NCBI GenBank assembly: GCA_018816345.1
Contig: JAHIWG010000039.1
Coordinates: forward strand, 1 to 43,627
Direction: 5' to 3'
Length of the DNA stretch: 43,627 nucleotides
Origin: Spirochaetota bacterium
Lineage (GTDB): Bacteria > Spirochaetota > Spirochaetia > Treponematales > UBA12059
The position numbers and the translations under genes are program-made. Of this stretch, positions 15,139-24,299 are shown piece by piece. Each line of letters begins with the position of its first letter. Within the stretch, counting starts at the first letter, position 1. A model generated the notes under the pieces. The model made no database searches, was not told where the DNA came from, and saw only the letters and a program-made list of their open reading frames with translations.

Positions 15139-15513
15139 ATGCCTACGATCAACCAGCTTATCCGGATGGGCCGCAAACAGTCCATCTGGAAGACCAAGAG
15201 CCCGGCGCTCAACGAGTGCCCGCAGAAACGCGGCGTTTGCACCCGCGTCATGACGGTCACCCCGAAGAAGCCGAATTCGGCCCTCCGGAAGGTCGCCCGC
15301 GTACGCCTGTCCCACGGCATCGAGGTGACGGCGTACATCCCGGGCGTTGGCCACAACCTGCAGGAGCACTCAGTCGTGCTGCTGCGCGGAGGACGCGTCA
15401 AGGACCTTCCTGGCGTTCGCTACCACATCATCCGCGGCGCGAAGGATACCCTCGGCGTCGCTGACCGCAAGCAGGCGCGCTCCAAGTACGGCGCCAAGCG
15501 GCCTAAGGCCTAA
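15139..15513 (+). CDS. rpsL: 30S ribosomal protein uS12
   Basis: 124 aa, exactly the usual length. uS12 lies at the decoding centre and controls accuracy. The streptomycin-related segments are wild type ([12 protein letters not shown] and [13 protein letters not shown] with both Lys present), so no resistance change is seen. The start follows AGGAG; a two-codon ATG-GTT-TAA lies directly before it (15131-15139) and shares a base with the ATG. rpsG follows after 11 bp. Confidence 0.97.
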   Translation: MPTINQLIRMGRKQSIWKTKSPALNECPQKRGVCTRVMTVTPKKPNSALRKVARVRLSHGIEVTAYIPGVGHNLQEHSVVLLRGGRVKDLPGVRYHIIRGAKDTLGVADRKQARSKYGAKRPKA

Positions 15514-15524
15514 GGGGGGCGATC

Positions 15525-15995
15525 ATGGGACGGAAAAAGAAGTCCGAGGATCGCGGCCACCAGCCCGATGCCCGCTATAACAGCGTCATTGTCACCAAGT
15601 TCATCTGCAGGATGATGTGGCAGGGCAAGAAGTCCACCGTGACCTCGATAATGTACGACGCGCTCGGCCAGCTCCAGGAGAAGTCCGGGACCCCGGCGCT
15701 CGAGGCGTTCTTGAAGGCCCTGGAGAACGTGAAGCCGGTCGTGGAGGTCAAGTCCCGCCGAGTCGGCGGCGCTACCTACCAGGTGCCCATCGAGATCCGC
15801 GACGTCCGCCGCGACGCCTTGGCGATGCGCTGGATAATCGCCGCTTCGCGCAACAGGTCGGGCAAGTCCATGGCGGACCGCCTGGCGGCCGAGCTGACCG
15901 ATGCCTTCAATAGCACCGGAACCGCGGTCAAGAAGCGCGAAGATACGCACCGGATGGCGGAAGCCAATAAGGCGTTCGCTCACTACCGCTGGTAA
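15525..15995 (+). CDS. rpsG: 30S ribosomal protein uS7
   Basis: 156 aa, the common bacterial length. uS7 starts assembly of the 30S head by binding the 3' domain of 16S rRNA. Family segments are clear: [16 protein letters not shown], then [11 protein letters not shown], and the C-terminal [20 protein letters not shown]. In most bacteria fusA follows; here tuf is next, after a terminator-like hairpin and a new promoter. Confidence 0.97.
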   Translation: MGRKKKSEDRGHQPDARYNSVIVTKFICRMMWQGKKSTVTSIMYDALGQLQEKSGTPALEAFLKALENVKPVVEVKSRRVGGATYQVPIEIRDVRRDALAMRWIIAASRNRSGKSMADRLAAELTDAFNSTGTAVKKREDTHRMAEANKAFAHYRW

Positions 15996-16031
15996 GGCGG
16001 GAGGCGCGGGGGCGAGCCCCGGGCGCGGCCC

Positions 16032-16060
16032 TTGATAAGGCCGCGCTGGCCTATTATACT
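16032..16060 (+). promoter_or_regulatory. Promoter of tuf
   Basis: TTGATA (16032-16037), a 17-bp spacer and TATACT (16055-16060), with discriminator ACCGGAACC. The -35 box is in the 8-nt loop of a perfect 8-bp inverted repeat GCGCGGCC/GGCCGCGC (16023-16030, 16039-16046). The predicted start near 16067 lies within the 5' arm of the terminator at 16064-16094. Confidence 0.8.
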
Positions 16061-16063
16061 ACC

Positions 16064-16094
16064 GGAACCTGCGCTCGGCGCCGGTTCCCTTTTT
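16064..16094 (+). terminator. Terminator for rpsG read-through, overlapping the tuf start site
   Basis: GGAACC (16064-16069) pairs with GGTTCC (16083-16088), with an inner GCGC/GCGC stem, and CTTTTT follows. Because the tuf transcript should begin at about 16067, it would lack part of the 5' arm, so only RNA coming from rpsL-rpsG would form the complete hairpin. That would separate the rpsLG and tuf transcripts. Confidence 0.65.
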
Positions 16095-16120
16095 CGTAAT
16101 ACCAGGCTAGGAGGATACGA

Positions 16121-17311
<1,191 letters not shown>

Positions 17312-17330
17312 GTAGCCGTAATCGTCAATC

Positions 17331-17365
17331 AAGGGCCGTTCCTCCGGGATCGGCCCTTTTTTTTT
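17331..17365 (+). terminator. Rho-independent terminator of tuf
   Basis: 8-bp stem AAGGGCCG/CGGCCCTT with a 12-nt loop, overlapping a run of nine T (17357-17365). It is 20 bp after the tuf stop. This is the strongest intrinsic terminator in the window. Confidence 0.92.
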
Positions 17366-17403
17366 ACGCGCCATCGCGGGACCGAGGGAATGGTAGTGAT
17401 CGT

Positions 17404-17420
17404 CGCCGCAGAAAGCGGCG
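17404..17420 (+). other. Small hairpin upstream of the tuf remnant
   Basis: CGCCGC/GCGGCG stem of 6 bp with loop AGAAA. Its style, a GC stem closed by a GAAA-like loop, resembles the second hairpin inside the insert at 17453-17516, so the two may belong to one small repeat family. Confidence 0.45.
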
Positions 17421-17427
17421 TGAGTTG

Positions 17428-17545
17428 CCGCGAAGGCGGACGCACCGTGGCTATCGCCCTTCGGGCGAAGCGCGCGAGGAAGTATTATCGTGCGCGCTGA
17501 AAGCGCGCGGCGCGGACCGGCCAGGTCGTCGAGATCATCGCCTAA
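17428..17545 (+). pseudogene. Duplicated tuf 3' end, interrupted by an insert
   Basis: Bases 17428-17452 are identical to tuf 17257-17281 and bases 17517-17541 are identical to tuf 17283-17307; the stop context (cTAAG versus gTAAG) also matches. Between them are 64 bp (17453-17516) absent from tuf. This insert forms two hairpins, TCGCCC/GGGCGA (17454-17468) and GCGCGCT/AGCGCGC (17492-17508). The net gain of 63 bp keeps the frame, but a TGA in the insert would stop translation. A second terminator follows. This looks like the scar of a second tuf copy or of an element that used the tuf 3' end. Confidence 0.85.
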
Positions 17546-17569
17546 GCTAGCTTTTCCTTGACTACGGGG

Positions 17570-17594
17570 CCGTCCCCTTGGGGGCGGTTTTTTT
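17570..17594 (+). terminator. Terminator after the tuf remnant
   Basis: Stem CCGTCCC/GGGGCGG (7 bp with one T-G pair) with a 4-nt loop, followed by seven T (17588-17594). It sits 26 bp after the remnant stop, as expected if the remnant once ended a complete tuf gene. It also insulates the ugp genes from tuf. Confidence 0.8.
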
Positions 17595-17620
17595 ATTGAA
17601 TGAGTATTAATTTATATTTA

Positions 17621-17649
17621 TTGCATTCCTCACATTACCCATTTACACT
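17621..17649 (+). promoter_or_regulatory. Candidate promoter of ugpB
   Basis: TTGCAT (17621-17626), 17 bp, TACACT (17644-17649), in the only clearly AT-rich stretch of the window (17588-17660). An alternative pair is TTGAAT (17596) with TATTGC (17619). Both are weak matches, so the exact promoter is uncertain. The ugpB Shine-Dalgarno AAGGAGG is at 17681-17687. Confidence 0.35.
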
Positions 17650-17692
17650 GATGCCAGTAAATCGAATCGATGCTCACCTTAAGGAGGATGCT

Positions 17693-19036
17693 ATGAAAAA
17701 GCGTAATCTCGTCGCGATAGCCGCGGTCGCGACGATCGCGTCGACCATGTTCTTCGCGTCGTGCCAGAAGAAAGAAGAGGCGCCGACCGGTCCCGTGACG
17801 ATCGAATTCTGGCACGCGATGACGGGTAAGAACGGCGATATGGTCAAGAACCTCGCGGATAAATTCAACGCGTCGCAGCAGAACTATATCGTCAATCCCG
17901 TGTATAAGGGCTCGTACAGCGACACCATGAACGCCGGCATAGCCGCTTTCAGGGCTAACGCCGCTCCGGCGATCATCCAGGTGTACGAGGTGGGCACCGC
18001 GACGATGATGTCCGCGAAGGGCGCCATAAAGCCGGTGTACCAGCTGATGAAGGAAGCCGGGCAGAAATTCGACCCGAAGATATATATACCGACGATCACG
18101 AGCTACTATTCGACCTCCAAGGGAGAGATGCTCTCCCTGCCGTTCAACTCCTCGACCTCGGTCATGTACTATAACAAGGACGCCTTCCGCAAGGCCGGCC
18201 TCGACCCCGAGAAGCCTCCCGTCACGTGGCCCGAGTTCTTCGACGTGGCCAAGAAGCTCAAGGCCTCCGGCATGGAGGGCGGCTTCTCTACCAACTGGAT
18301 CTCCTGGATACAGCTGGAGAATTTCTCCGCGTGGCACAATCAGCCGTTCGGCACGAAGTCCAACGGCTTCGACGGGCTCGACACCGAGCTCGAGTTCAAT
18401 ACCCCCCTGACGCTCAAGCACTTCGAGACCATCTACAAGCTGTCCCAGGACAAGGTATTCCTGTACGGCGGCCGCGAGAACAAGGCCAATCCGCTGTTCT
18501 CCTCCGGTCAGGTAGGCATGCATTTCGAGTCCATCGGCGGATACGCCAACTTCAAGAACACCTGCAAGTTCGAGTTCGGCGTCGCGCGGCTGCCCTATTA
18601 TCCCGAGGTCTCGGGAGCCCCGCAGAACTCGATCATCGGCGGCGCGAGCCTCTGGGTGTTCAGCGGCAAGTCCAAGGAAGAGAACAAGGCCGTCGCGTCG
18701 TTCTTCTCCTTCCTGTCGCTCCCCGAGACCCAGGCGTATTGGCACCAGAATACCGGTTACCTGCCCATCACGACCGCCGCCTACGAGCTCACCAAGTCTC
18801 AGGGCTTCTATAATACCAATCCCGGTCCCGAGGTCGCGATCAAGCAGCTGCTGAACAAGGCCCCGACAAAATCGTCCATGGGTATCAGGTTCGGCAACTT
18901 CAACATAATAAGGGAGATCGAGGACCAGACCTGGGAGGACATCCTGGCCGGCAAGGTTTCCGTCAAGGACGGCCTCGACAGGATGGTCAGGGAGGGCAAC
19001 GCCAAGCTGCGCGAATTCGAGCAGCTCAATAAGTAA
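17693..19036 (+). CDS. ugpB: Glycerol-3-phosphate ABC importer, binding lipoprotein UgpB
   Basis: 447 aa. A lipoprotein signal peptide ends at lipobox FASC, with Cys24 as the lipidation site, so the protein is anchored at the outer face of the inner membrane. The mature sequence follows E. coli UgpB closely: WHAMTGKNGDMV, GIAAFRANAAPAIIQVYEVG, LPFNSSTSVMYYNKDAFRKA, WIQLENFSAWHNQPF, NSIIGGASLWV and YWHQNTGYLPITTAAYELT. It should bind glycerol-3-phosphate or glycerophosphodiesters. The start is fixed by AAGGAGG at 17681; an upstream in-frame ATG at 17600 would ruin the signal peptide. First gene of ugpBAE. Confidence 0.92.
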   Translation: MKKRNLVAIAAVATIASTMFFASCQKKEEAPTGPVTIEFWHAMTGKNGDMVKNLADKFNASQQNYIVNPVYKGSYSDTMNAGIAAFRANAAPAIIQVYEVGTATMMSAKGAIKPVYQLMKEAGQKFDPKIYIPTITSYYSTSKGEMLSLPFNSSTSVMYYNKDAFRKAGLDPEKPPVTWPEFFDVAKKLKASGMEGGFSTNWISWIQLENFSAWHNQPFGTKSNGFDGLDTELEFNTPLTLKHFETIYKLSQDKVFLYGGRENKANPLFSSGQVGMHFESIGGYANFKNTCKFEFGVARLPYYPEVSGAPQNSIIGGASLWVFSGKSKEENKAVASFFSFLSLPETQAYWHQNTGYLPITTAAYELTKSQGFYNTNPGPEVAIKQLLNKAPTKSSMGIRFGNFNIIREIEDQTWEDILAGKVSVKDGLDRMVREGNAKLREFEQLNK

Positions 19037-19062
19037 GGCTTAGGTCCGCTATCCCGCATCGC

Positions 19063-19084
19063 GGGGCCGGCCTCGGCCGGCCCC
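19063..19084 (+). other. Intercistronic hairpin between ugpB and ugpA
   Basis: Perfect 9-bp stem GGGGCCGGC/GCCGGCCCC with loop CTCG and no T-run. Hairpins at this position often protect the binding-protein mRNA so that it is made in excess over the permeases; that role is inferred. Confidence 0.6.
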
Positions 19085-19107
19085 GAATCTTCAGCCCAGG
19101 ACGCTAC

Positions 19108-19998
19108 ATGGTTCAACAATACGAATTCAAGACGAAAGGCCTTCCGTACCTTCTCGTCCTACCCCAGATGGTCATAGTTTTCGTCTTCTTCTTCTGGCCG
19201 TCTCTGCAGGGCCTCTGGCAATCGTTCTTCCTCCAGGATCCCTTCGGCGGAAGGCTGCTCTTCGTCGGCCTCGATAACTATACGAGGCTGTTCACGGATC
19301 CGTCGTACGGATACGGCGAGTCGTTCAGGATATCGATAGCGTTCGCCGCCGCGGTAACCCTCTTGGCCATGAGCATAGCGCTCTTCCTCGCCACGCAGGC
19401 GAACAAGAAGATCCGATTCGCGTCGTTCTATAAGACGATGATGATCTGGCCGTACGCCGTCGCGACGATGGTCGCCGGCGTGCTGTGGCTGTTCATGTTC
19501 AACCCGAACGTAGGCGTCATAGCCTGGTTCCTCAAGCATAGGCTAGGGATCGAGTGGCAGCATCTGTTGAATACCGGGCAGGCGTTCCTCCTCGTGACCC
19601 TCGCCGCCAGCTGGAAGCAGATATCGTATAATTTCGTCTTCTTCCTGGCTGGGCTCCAGAGCGTCCCTAACGACCTCATCGAGGCCGCCGCGATCGACGG
19701 CGCGGGCCCGGCGCGCAGGTTCTGGAAGATAGTATTCCCGCTCCTGTCGCCGACGACCTTCTATCTATTGGTCATGAACCTCGTATACGGTTTCTTCGAG
19801 ACCTTCCCGATAATCCATCAGGTGACGGCCGGCGGGCCGGGGAAGTCTACGAGCATCCTCGTGTATAAGGTATGGCGCGACGGCGTCATCAACCTGGACC
19901 TGGGAGGATCGTCCGCCCAGTCGGTGATACTCATGGTCATGGTCATGGCGTTGACCGTCGTGCAGTTCCGCTTCATCGAGCGGCGCGTGCATTATTAA
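19108..19998 (+). CDS. ugpA: Glycerol-3-phosphate ABC importer, permease UgpA
   Basis: 296 aa with about six membrane helices, the MalF-type permease of a carbohydrate uptake (CUT1) importer. The cytoplasmic EAA loop that docks the ATPase is DLIEAAAIDGAGPARRFWKI followed by VFPLLSPTT. Together with UgpE it forms the channel served by UgpB. It lies 71 bp after ugpB and 10 bp before ugpE. No ATPase (UgpC) is encoded here, so a shared ATPase elsewhere must energise it. Confidence 0.92.
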   Translation: MVQQYEFKTKGLPYLLVLPQMVIVFVFFFWPSLQGLWQSFFLQDPFGGRLLFVGLDNYTRLFTDPSYGYGESFRISIAFAAAVTLLAMSIALFLATQANKKIRFASFYKTMMIWPYAVATMVAGVLWLFMFNPNVGVIAWFLKHRLGIEWQHLLNTGQAFLLVTLAASWKQISYNFVFFLAGLQSVPNDLIEAAAIDGAGPARRFWKIVFPLLSPTTFYLLVMNLVYGFFETFPIIHQVTAGGPGKSTSILVYKVWRDGVINLDLGGSSAQSVILMVMVMALTVVQFRFIERRVHY

Positions 19999-20008
19999 GG
20001 AGCCCGCT

Positions 20009-20854
20009 ATGACCGAATATTCGCCCCTGCGGCGCGCGTTGCCGCATGTCTTCCTGGTGCTCGCCATCGCCGTGATCTTGTTCCCCATCTATATCGTCCT
20101 GATCGCTTCCACCCGCACGAGCTCGGATATCCTCTCCGCGCCCATGCCCCTGACGCCGGGGACGCATATGGCCGAGAACTACTCGAGGGCGGTGCTCGAG
20201 GGCAACCAGAACCTAGGCTCGTCGGCCCTGTCGATGATGAAGAACTCGTTGATCATGGCCTTGGGCATCTCTGTCGGCAAGATAGTCGTGTCGCTCCTCG
20301 CGGCGTACGCGATAGTCTTCTTCAGGTTCAAGCTTCGCGGCTTCTGCTTCTGGAGCATCTTCGTCACGCTGATGCTGCCCGTGGAGGTCCGTATAATGCC
20401 GACGTATAAGGTGGTCTCCGACCTCGGACTCCTCAATAGCTACGCGGGGCTCATCCTGCCGATGATCGTGTCCGCGACCGCGGTGTTCCTGTTCAGGCAG
20501 TTCTTCATGCAGGTGCCGAGGGAGATCGCCGAGGCGTCCCAGATCGACGGAGCCGGCCCGATGCAGTTCTTCTGGCGCATACTCCTCCCGATGACGCGGA
20601 CGCCTATCGCGGCTATGTTCGTGATTCAGTTCATCTACGGATGGAACCAGTACCTGTGGCCGCTCTTGATCACCACGAAGCAGGAATACTATACGATCCT
20701 CATAGGCATAAACCGCATGCTCTCCGGGGCCGACGTCCAGATCGAGTGGCAGATAGTGATGGCCACCACCTTGCTGGCCATGATACCGCCCGCCTTGATC
20801 GTCGTAATCATGCAGAAGCAGTTCATAGCCGGCATGACCGACCGGGAAAAATAG
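20009..20854 (+). CDS. ugpE: Glycerol-3-phosphate ABC importer, permease UgpE
   Basis: 281 aa, MalG-type partner permease with about six helices. The EAA loop reads EIAEASQIDGAGPMQFFWRI then LLPMTRTP. The region FIYGWNQYLWPLLITTKQEYYTILIGINRM is characteristic of UgpE-like proteins. The start follows AAGGAG. It ends the operon; a palindromic repeat begins 12 bp after its stop, and neither ugpC nor ugpQ follows. Confidence 0.92.
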   Translation: MTEYSPLRRALPHVFLVLAIAVILFPIYIVLIASTRTSSDILSAPMPLTPGTHMAENYSRAVLEGNQNLGSSALSMMKNSLIMALGISVGKIVVSLLAAYAIVFFRFKLRGFCFWSIFVTLMLPVEVRIMPTYKVVSDLGLLNSYAGLILPMIVSATAVFLFRQFFMQVPREIAEASQIDGAGPMQFFWRILLPMTRTPIAAMFVIQFIYGWNQYLWPLLITTKQEYYTILIGINRMLSGADVQIEWQIVMATTLLAMIPPALIVVIMQKQFIAGMTDREK

Positions 20855-20866
20855 CCTTAAAGACAA

Positions 20867-21002
20867 AGATTTTGCACAGAGCCACAGAGAAGACGAGAAG
20901 AATGGATGAGAGCAAAGAAAGAACAGGAAAGAAGCATTTTCTGATCCTTCATCACCTTCATTTTTCTCCCTCACCTTCTCTGTGCCTCTTTGCTCGAAAT
21001 CT
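20867..21002 (+). repeat. Palindromic interspersed repeat, copy 2
   Basis: A 136-bp imperfect palindrome with outer ends AGATTT and AAATCT. The left arm GCACAGAGCCACAGAGAAG (from 20874) mirrors the right arm CTTCTCTGTGCCTCTTTGC (ending 20993). It has the same plan and almost the same length as copy 1 at 10388-10521. It fills most of the ugpE-rpsJ gap that is not promoter or leader and may supply a transcript end for ugpE. Confidence 0.85.
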
Positions 21003-21030
21003 CGCATCCTTTCCGGACCGCTCGGTAGGC

Positions 21031-21059
21031 TTGACATTTATTGCCAAGCGATGCATAAT
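21031..21059 (+). promoter_or_regulatory. Promoter of the S10-spc-alpha ribosomal cluster
   Basis: TTGACA (21031-21036), a 17-bp spacer and CATAAT (21054-21059). Predicted start is near 21066. A short inverted repeat GCTTG/CAAGC (21029-21033, 21045-21049) overlaps the -35. It is the only good promoter seen before a run of about 30 co-directional genes. Confidence 0.85.
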
Positions 21060-21065
21060 CCCCGG

Positions 21066-21231
21066 GCTATTCGTCTGGGCGCCGTGGCGCCCGCGAAGGA
21101 CGGGGAGTCGCGATTCACGTGTTTCGTGAAACGCGTCGCGAGGTTCCACGACCTCGAGCGTCAGGGTTCATGGGCACGCCCGCCAGGGTACGGCCCGCCG
21201 GATGCCTGCGCAAGCGATCTTTGGAGGACAC
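21066..21231 (+). promoter_or_regulatory. Structured 5' leader of rpsJ
   Basis: About 165 nt of leader with at least two stems: GGGCGC/GCGCCC with tetraloop CGTG (21077-21092), and TTCACG/CGTGAA (21114-21130) with a possible outer TCGCGA pairing (21108-21113 with 21136-21141). In E. coli, uL4 binds the S10 leader to repress the operon; a similar role here is only inferred from position. Confidence 0.45.
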
Positions 21232-21537
21232 ATGAAAGACAGGATCCGTGTCAGGCTCAGGGGTTTCGACGTTCGTCTTATAGACGATAGCGCGAAATCA
21301 ATCGTTTCAACCGTTCAGAGGGCAGGGGCGAAGGTCTCGGGACCGATCCCGTTGCCCACGAAGATCAGCAAGTATACGGTGCTTCGTTCTCCTCACGTGC
21401 ATAAGAAGGCGCGCGAGCAGTTCGAGATGCGCACGCATAAGAGGCTGATCGATATTCTGAGCCCGACTCCCGATGTCATGGATGCGCTGATGAAGCTCGA
21501 GCTGCCCGCAGGGGTGGACGTCGAGATCAAGCAGTAA
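21232..21537 (+). CDS. rpsJ: 30S ribosomal protein uS10
   Basis: 101 aa, usual length. uS10 is in the 30S head and, as NusE, binds NusG and NusB during transcription. The sequence has the family run [20 protein letters not shown] and the loop [20 protein letters not shown]. The start at 21232 follows TTGGAGGA; the upstream in-frame ATG at 21202 has no such site. First gene of the cluster. Confidence 0.97.
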   Translation: MKDRIRVRLRGFDVRLIDDSAKSIVSTVQRAGAKVSGPIPLPTKISKYTVLRSPHVHKKAREQFEMRTHKRLIDILSPTPDVMDALMKLELPAGVDVEIKQ

Positions 21538-21581
21538 ACGGACGGTTTCGTACCGTACCGTTCAACGCTTAGGAGAGACCG

Positions 21582-22208
21582 ATGATTGGATTGATCGGAA
21601 AGAAGATCGGCATGACCCAGGTCTTCGACGACGCCGGCCGGCTAACCCCGGTTACGGTAATAGCCGTCGAGCCTAATAAGGTCGTAGGTCGAAAAACCGC
21701 TAAGGAAGACGGCTACGACGCCGTCGTGCTCGGCTATAGGGATATGAAGAAGATCCAGATAACCAAGCCGTACGCGGGACAGTTCCCTGAGGGCATCGCC
21801 CCGACGAAGATCCTCCGCGAGCTGCGGGACTTCACCGGAGAGGCGGAGGTCGGCAAGGAGCTCGGAGTTTCCCTGTTCGAAGGCACTCGTTTCGTAGACG
21901 TTGTCGCCGTCAGCAAGGGAAAGGGCTTCCAGGGCGTGATTAAGCGCTGGGGTTTCGGGGGCGGTCGTAATACGCACGGCTCTAAGTTCCACCGCGAGCC
22001 CGGTTCGACCGGTATGAGCACTTACCCGCACAAGACCTTCAAGAATAAGAAGATGCCTGGCCGGATGGGCAGGGAGCGGGTAACCGTTCAGAACCTGAAG
22101 CTGGTCAAGATCGACGTCGAGAACGGATTCATGCTGATTCGCGGCGCCGTTCCCGGTCCGCGCAACTGCGTCGTCGTCGTTCGCTCGGCCGTCAAGAAAG
22201 CTAAGTGA
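21582..22208 (+). CDS. rplC: 50S ribosomal protein uL3
   Basis: 208 aa, usual length. It starts [20 protein letters not shown] and contains the internal loop that reaches the peptidyl-transferase centre ([20 protein letters not shown]). uL3 is one of the two proteins that begin 23S rRNA assembly. It lies 44 bp after rpsJ and 12 bp before rplD. Confidence 0.97.
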   Translation: MIGLIGKKIGMTQVFDDAGRLTPVTVIAVEPNKVVGRKTAKEDGYDAVVLGYRDMKKIQITKPYAGQFPEGIAPTKILRELRDFTGEAEVGKELGVSLFEGTRFVDVVAVSKGKGFQGVIKRWGFGGGRNTHGSKFHREPGSTGMSTYPHKTFKNKKMPGRMGRERVTVQNLKLVKIDVENGFMLIRGAVPGPRNCVVVVRSAVKKAK

Positions 22209-22220
22209 GGATAGACTGAT

Positions 22221-22856
22221 ATGGAAGGCAAAGTCTTTTCCGTACAGGGCAAGGAGCTTCGGTCGATCGAGCTATCCGATGACGTGTTTGGCCTGCCGGT
22301 CAACGAGGACGTCATCTGGTACGCGATAAACAACGAGCTCGCAAACGCCCGCGTCGGCACCGCCGATACAAAGACGCGTTCAGACGTGCACGGCACGAAT
22401 CGCCGTCCCTATGCCCAGAAGGGTACCGGCCGAGCCCGCCAGGGCGACGTCAAGTCCCCGATCTTCGTCGGCGGCGGTACCGTGTTCGGCCCGCATCCGA
22501 GGGACTATTCGTACTCGATCAACAAGAAGGCCAAGCGCCTCGCGATGAAGAGCATCCTGAGCCTCAAGGCCCAGAACGCGACCATGAAGGTCGTCGAGGA
22601 CTTCTCCGTGGAGAGCGGCAAGACGAAGGACCTGGCGTCCGTGCTGTCCAGCCTGCTCCCGAGGGACAAGGACGAGAGGACCGTCGTAATACTCAACGAC
22701 GACGACGCGATGGTGAAGCGCGCCGGCCGGAACATCCCCTGGCTGCACTTCCTCTCGTACAATCGCCTGCGGGCCCATGACCTCTTCTACGGCAGGACCG
22801 TGATAGTGATGGAATCCGCGGTGAAGAGCCTCAACGAATTCTACGCGGATAAGTAA
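22221..22856 (+). CDS. rplD: 50S ribosomal protein uL4
   Basis: 211 aa. The extended loop lining the exit tunnel is visible ([19 protein letters not shown]), followed by [15 protein letters not shown]. uL4 is the feedback repressor of the S10 operon in some bacteria and a site of macrolide-resistance changes; the loop looks normal here. It lies 12 bp after rplC and 13 bp before rplW. Confidence 0.97.
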   Translation: MEGKVFSVQGKELRSIELSDDVFGLPVNEDVIWYAINNELANARVGTADTKTRSDVHGTNRRPYAQKGTGRARQGDVKSPIFVGGGTVFGPHPRDYSYSINKKAKRLAMKSILSLKAQNATMKVVEDFSVESGKTKDLASVLSSLLPRDKDERTVVILNDDDAMVKRAGRNIPWLHFLSYNRLRAHDLFYGRTVIVMESAVKSLNEFYADK

Positions 22857-22869
22857 GGAAGGCTGAAAC

Positions 22870-23154
22870 ATGCAGTACGAAAGCATACTGATAGAGCCTG
22901 TTCTCAGCGAGAAGACCAACGTCCTCCGCGAGGAGGGACAGTACGTGTTCCGCGTGGATCCTAGGGCGAACAAGACCCAGGTCAAGGAAGCCGTGAGAAG
23001 GCTCTTCGAGGTGCACCCGATCTCGTGCACTATCATGAACGTGAAGGGCAAGCCCAAGAGGCTTCGCTACCGCTCCGGCTACACCGCTTCGTGGAAGAAG
23101 GCCATCGTACGTCTTTCTAAGGGCGAGACGATCAAGGCCTTCGAGGGCGCGTGA
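22870..23154 (+). CDS. rplW: 50S ribosomal protein uL23
   Basis: 94 aa. It begins SILIEPVLSEKTNVL, the family N-terminus, followed by FRVDPRANKTQVKEAVRRLF. uL23 lies at the tunnel exit and is the docking site for trigger factor and SRP. It is in the standard order between rplD and rplB, with gaps of 13 and 18 bp. Confidence 0.96.
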   Translation: MQYESILIEPVLSEKTNVLREEGQYVFRVDPRANKTQVKEAVRRLFEVHPISCTIMNVKGKPKRLRYRSGYTASWKKAIVRLSKGETIKAFEGA

Positions 23155-23172
23155 GCGGAATAGGGGAATACT

Positions 23173-24000
<828 letters not shown>

Positions 24001-24017
24001 AAGGATAGGAGCGAACC

Positions 24018-24299
24018 GTGTCCAGGTCAGTCAAGAAGGGCCCGTTCATAGAGAAGAGCCTCTACAAGAAGATAATCGAGGCGTCGAAGGCGGGCGACAA
24101 GAAGGTCATAAAGACGTTCTCCCGCTGCTCCACGATCATCCCCGAGATGGTCGGCCTCACGTTGTCGGTCTATAACGGAAAGAGCTGGGTTCCGGTCTAC
24201 GTGACCGAGAACCTCGTCGGGCACAAGCTGGGCGAGTTCTCGCCGACGCGCGTGTTCCGCGGGCACGCCGGCTCCGACAAGAAAGCCGACAGGAGATAG
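24018..24299 (+). CDS. rpsS: 30S ribosomal protein uS19
   Basis: 93 aa, starting at GTG after AGGAGCGAACC. Sequence [18 protein letters not shown] and the motif [17 protein letters not shown] are diagnostic. uS19 sits in the 30S head near uS13. Its TAG stop directly abuts the GTG of rplV. Confidence 0.97.
   Translation: MSRSVKKGPFIEKSLYKKIIEASKAGDKKVIKTFSRCSTIIPEMVGLTLSVYNGKSWVPVYVTENLVGHKLGEFSPTRVFRGHAGSDKKADRR

Noticed and set aside
20641-21129. 162-aa open frame across ugpE end, repeat copy 2 and the S10 promoter
   Set aside because: It begins out of frame in ugpE and codes through the palindrome; a chance frame in repeat DNA.
21202-21231. Longer N-terminus for uS10
   Set aside because: The in-frame ATG at 21202 has no ribosome binding site and adds residues absent from the family; TTGGAGGA supports 21232.
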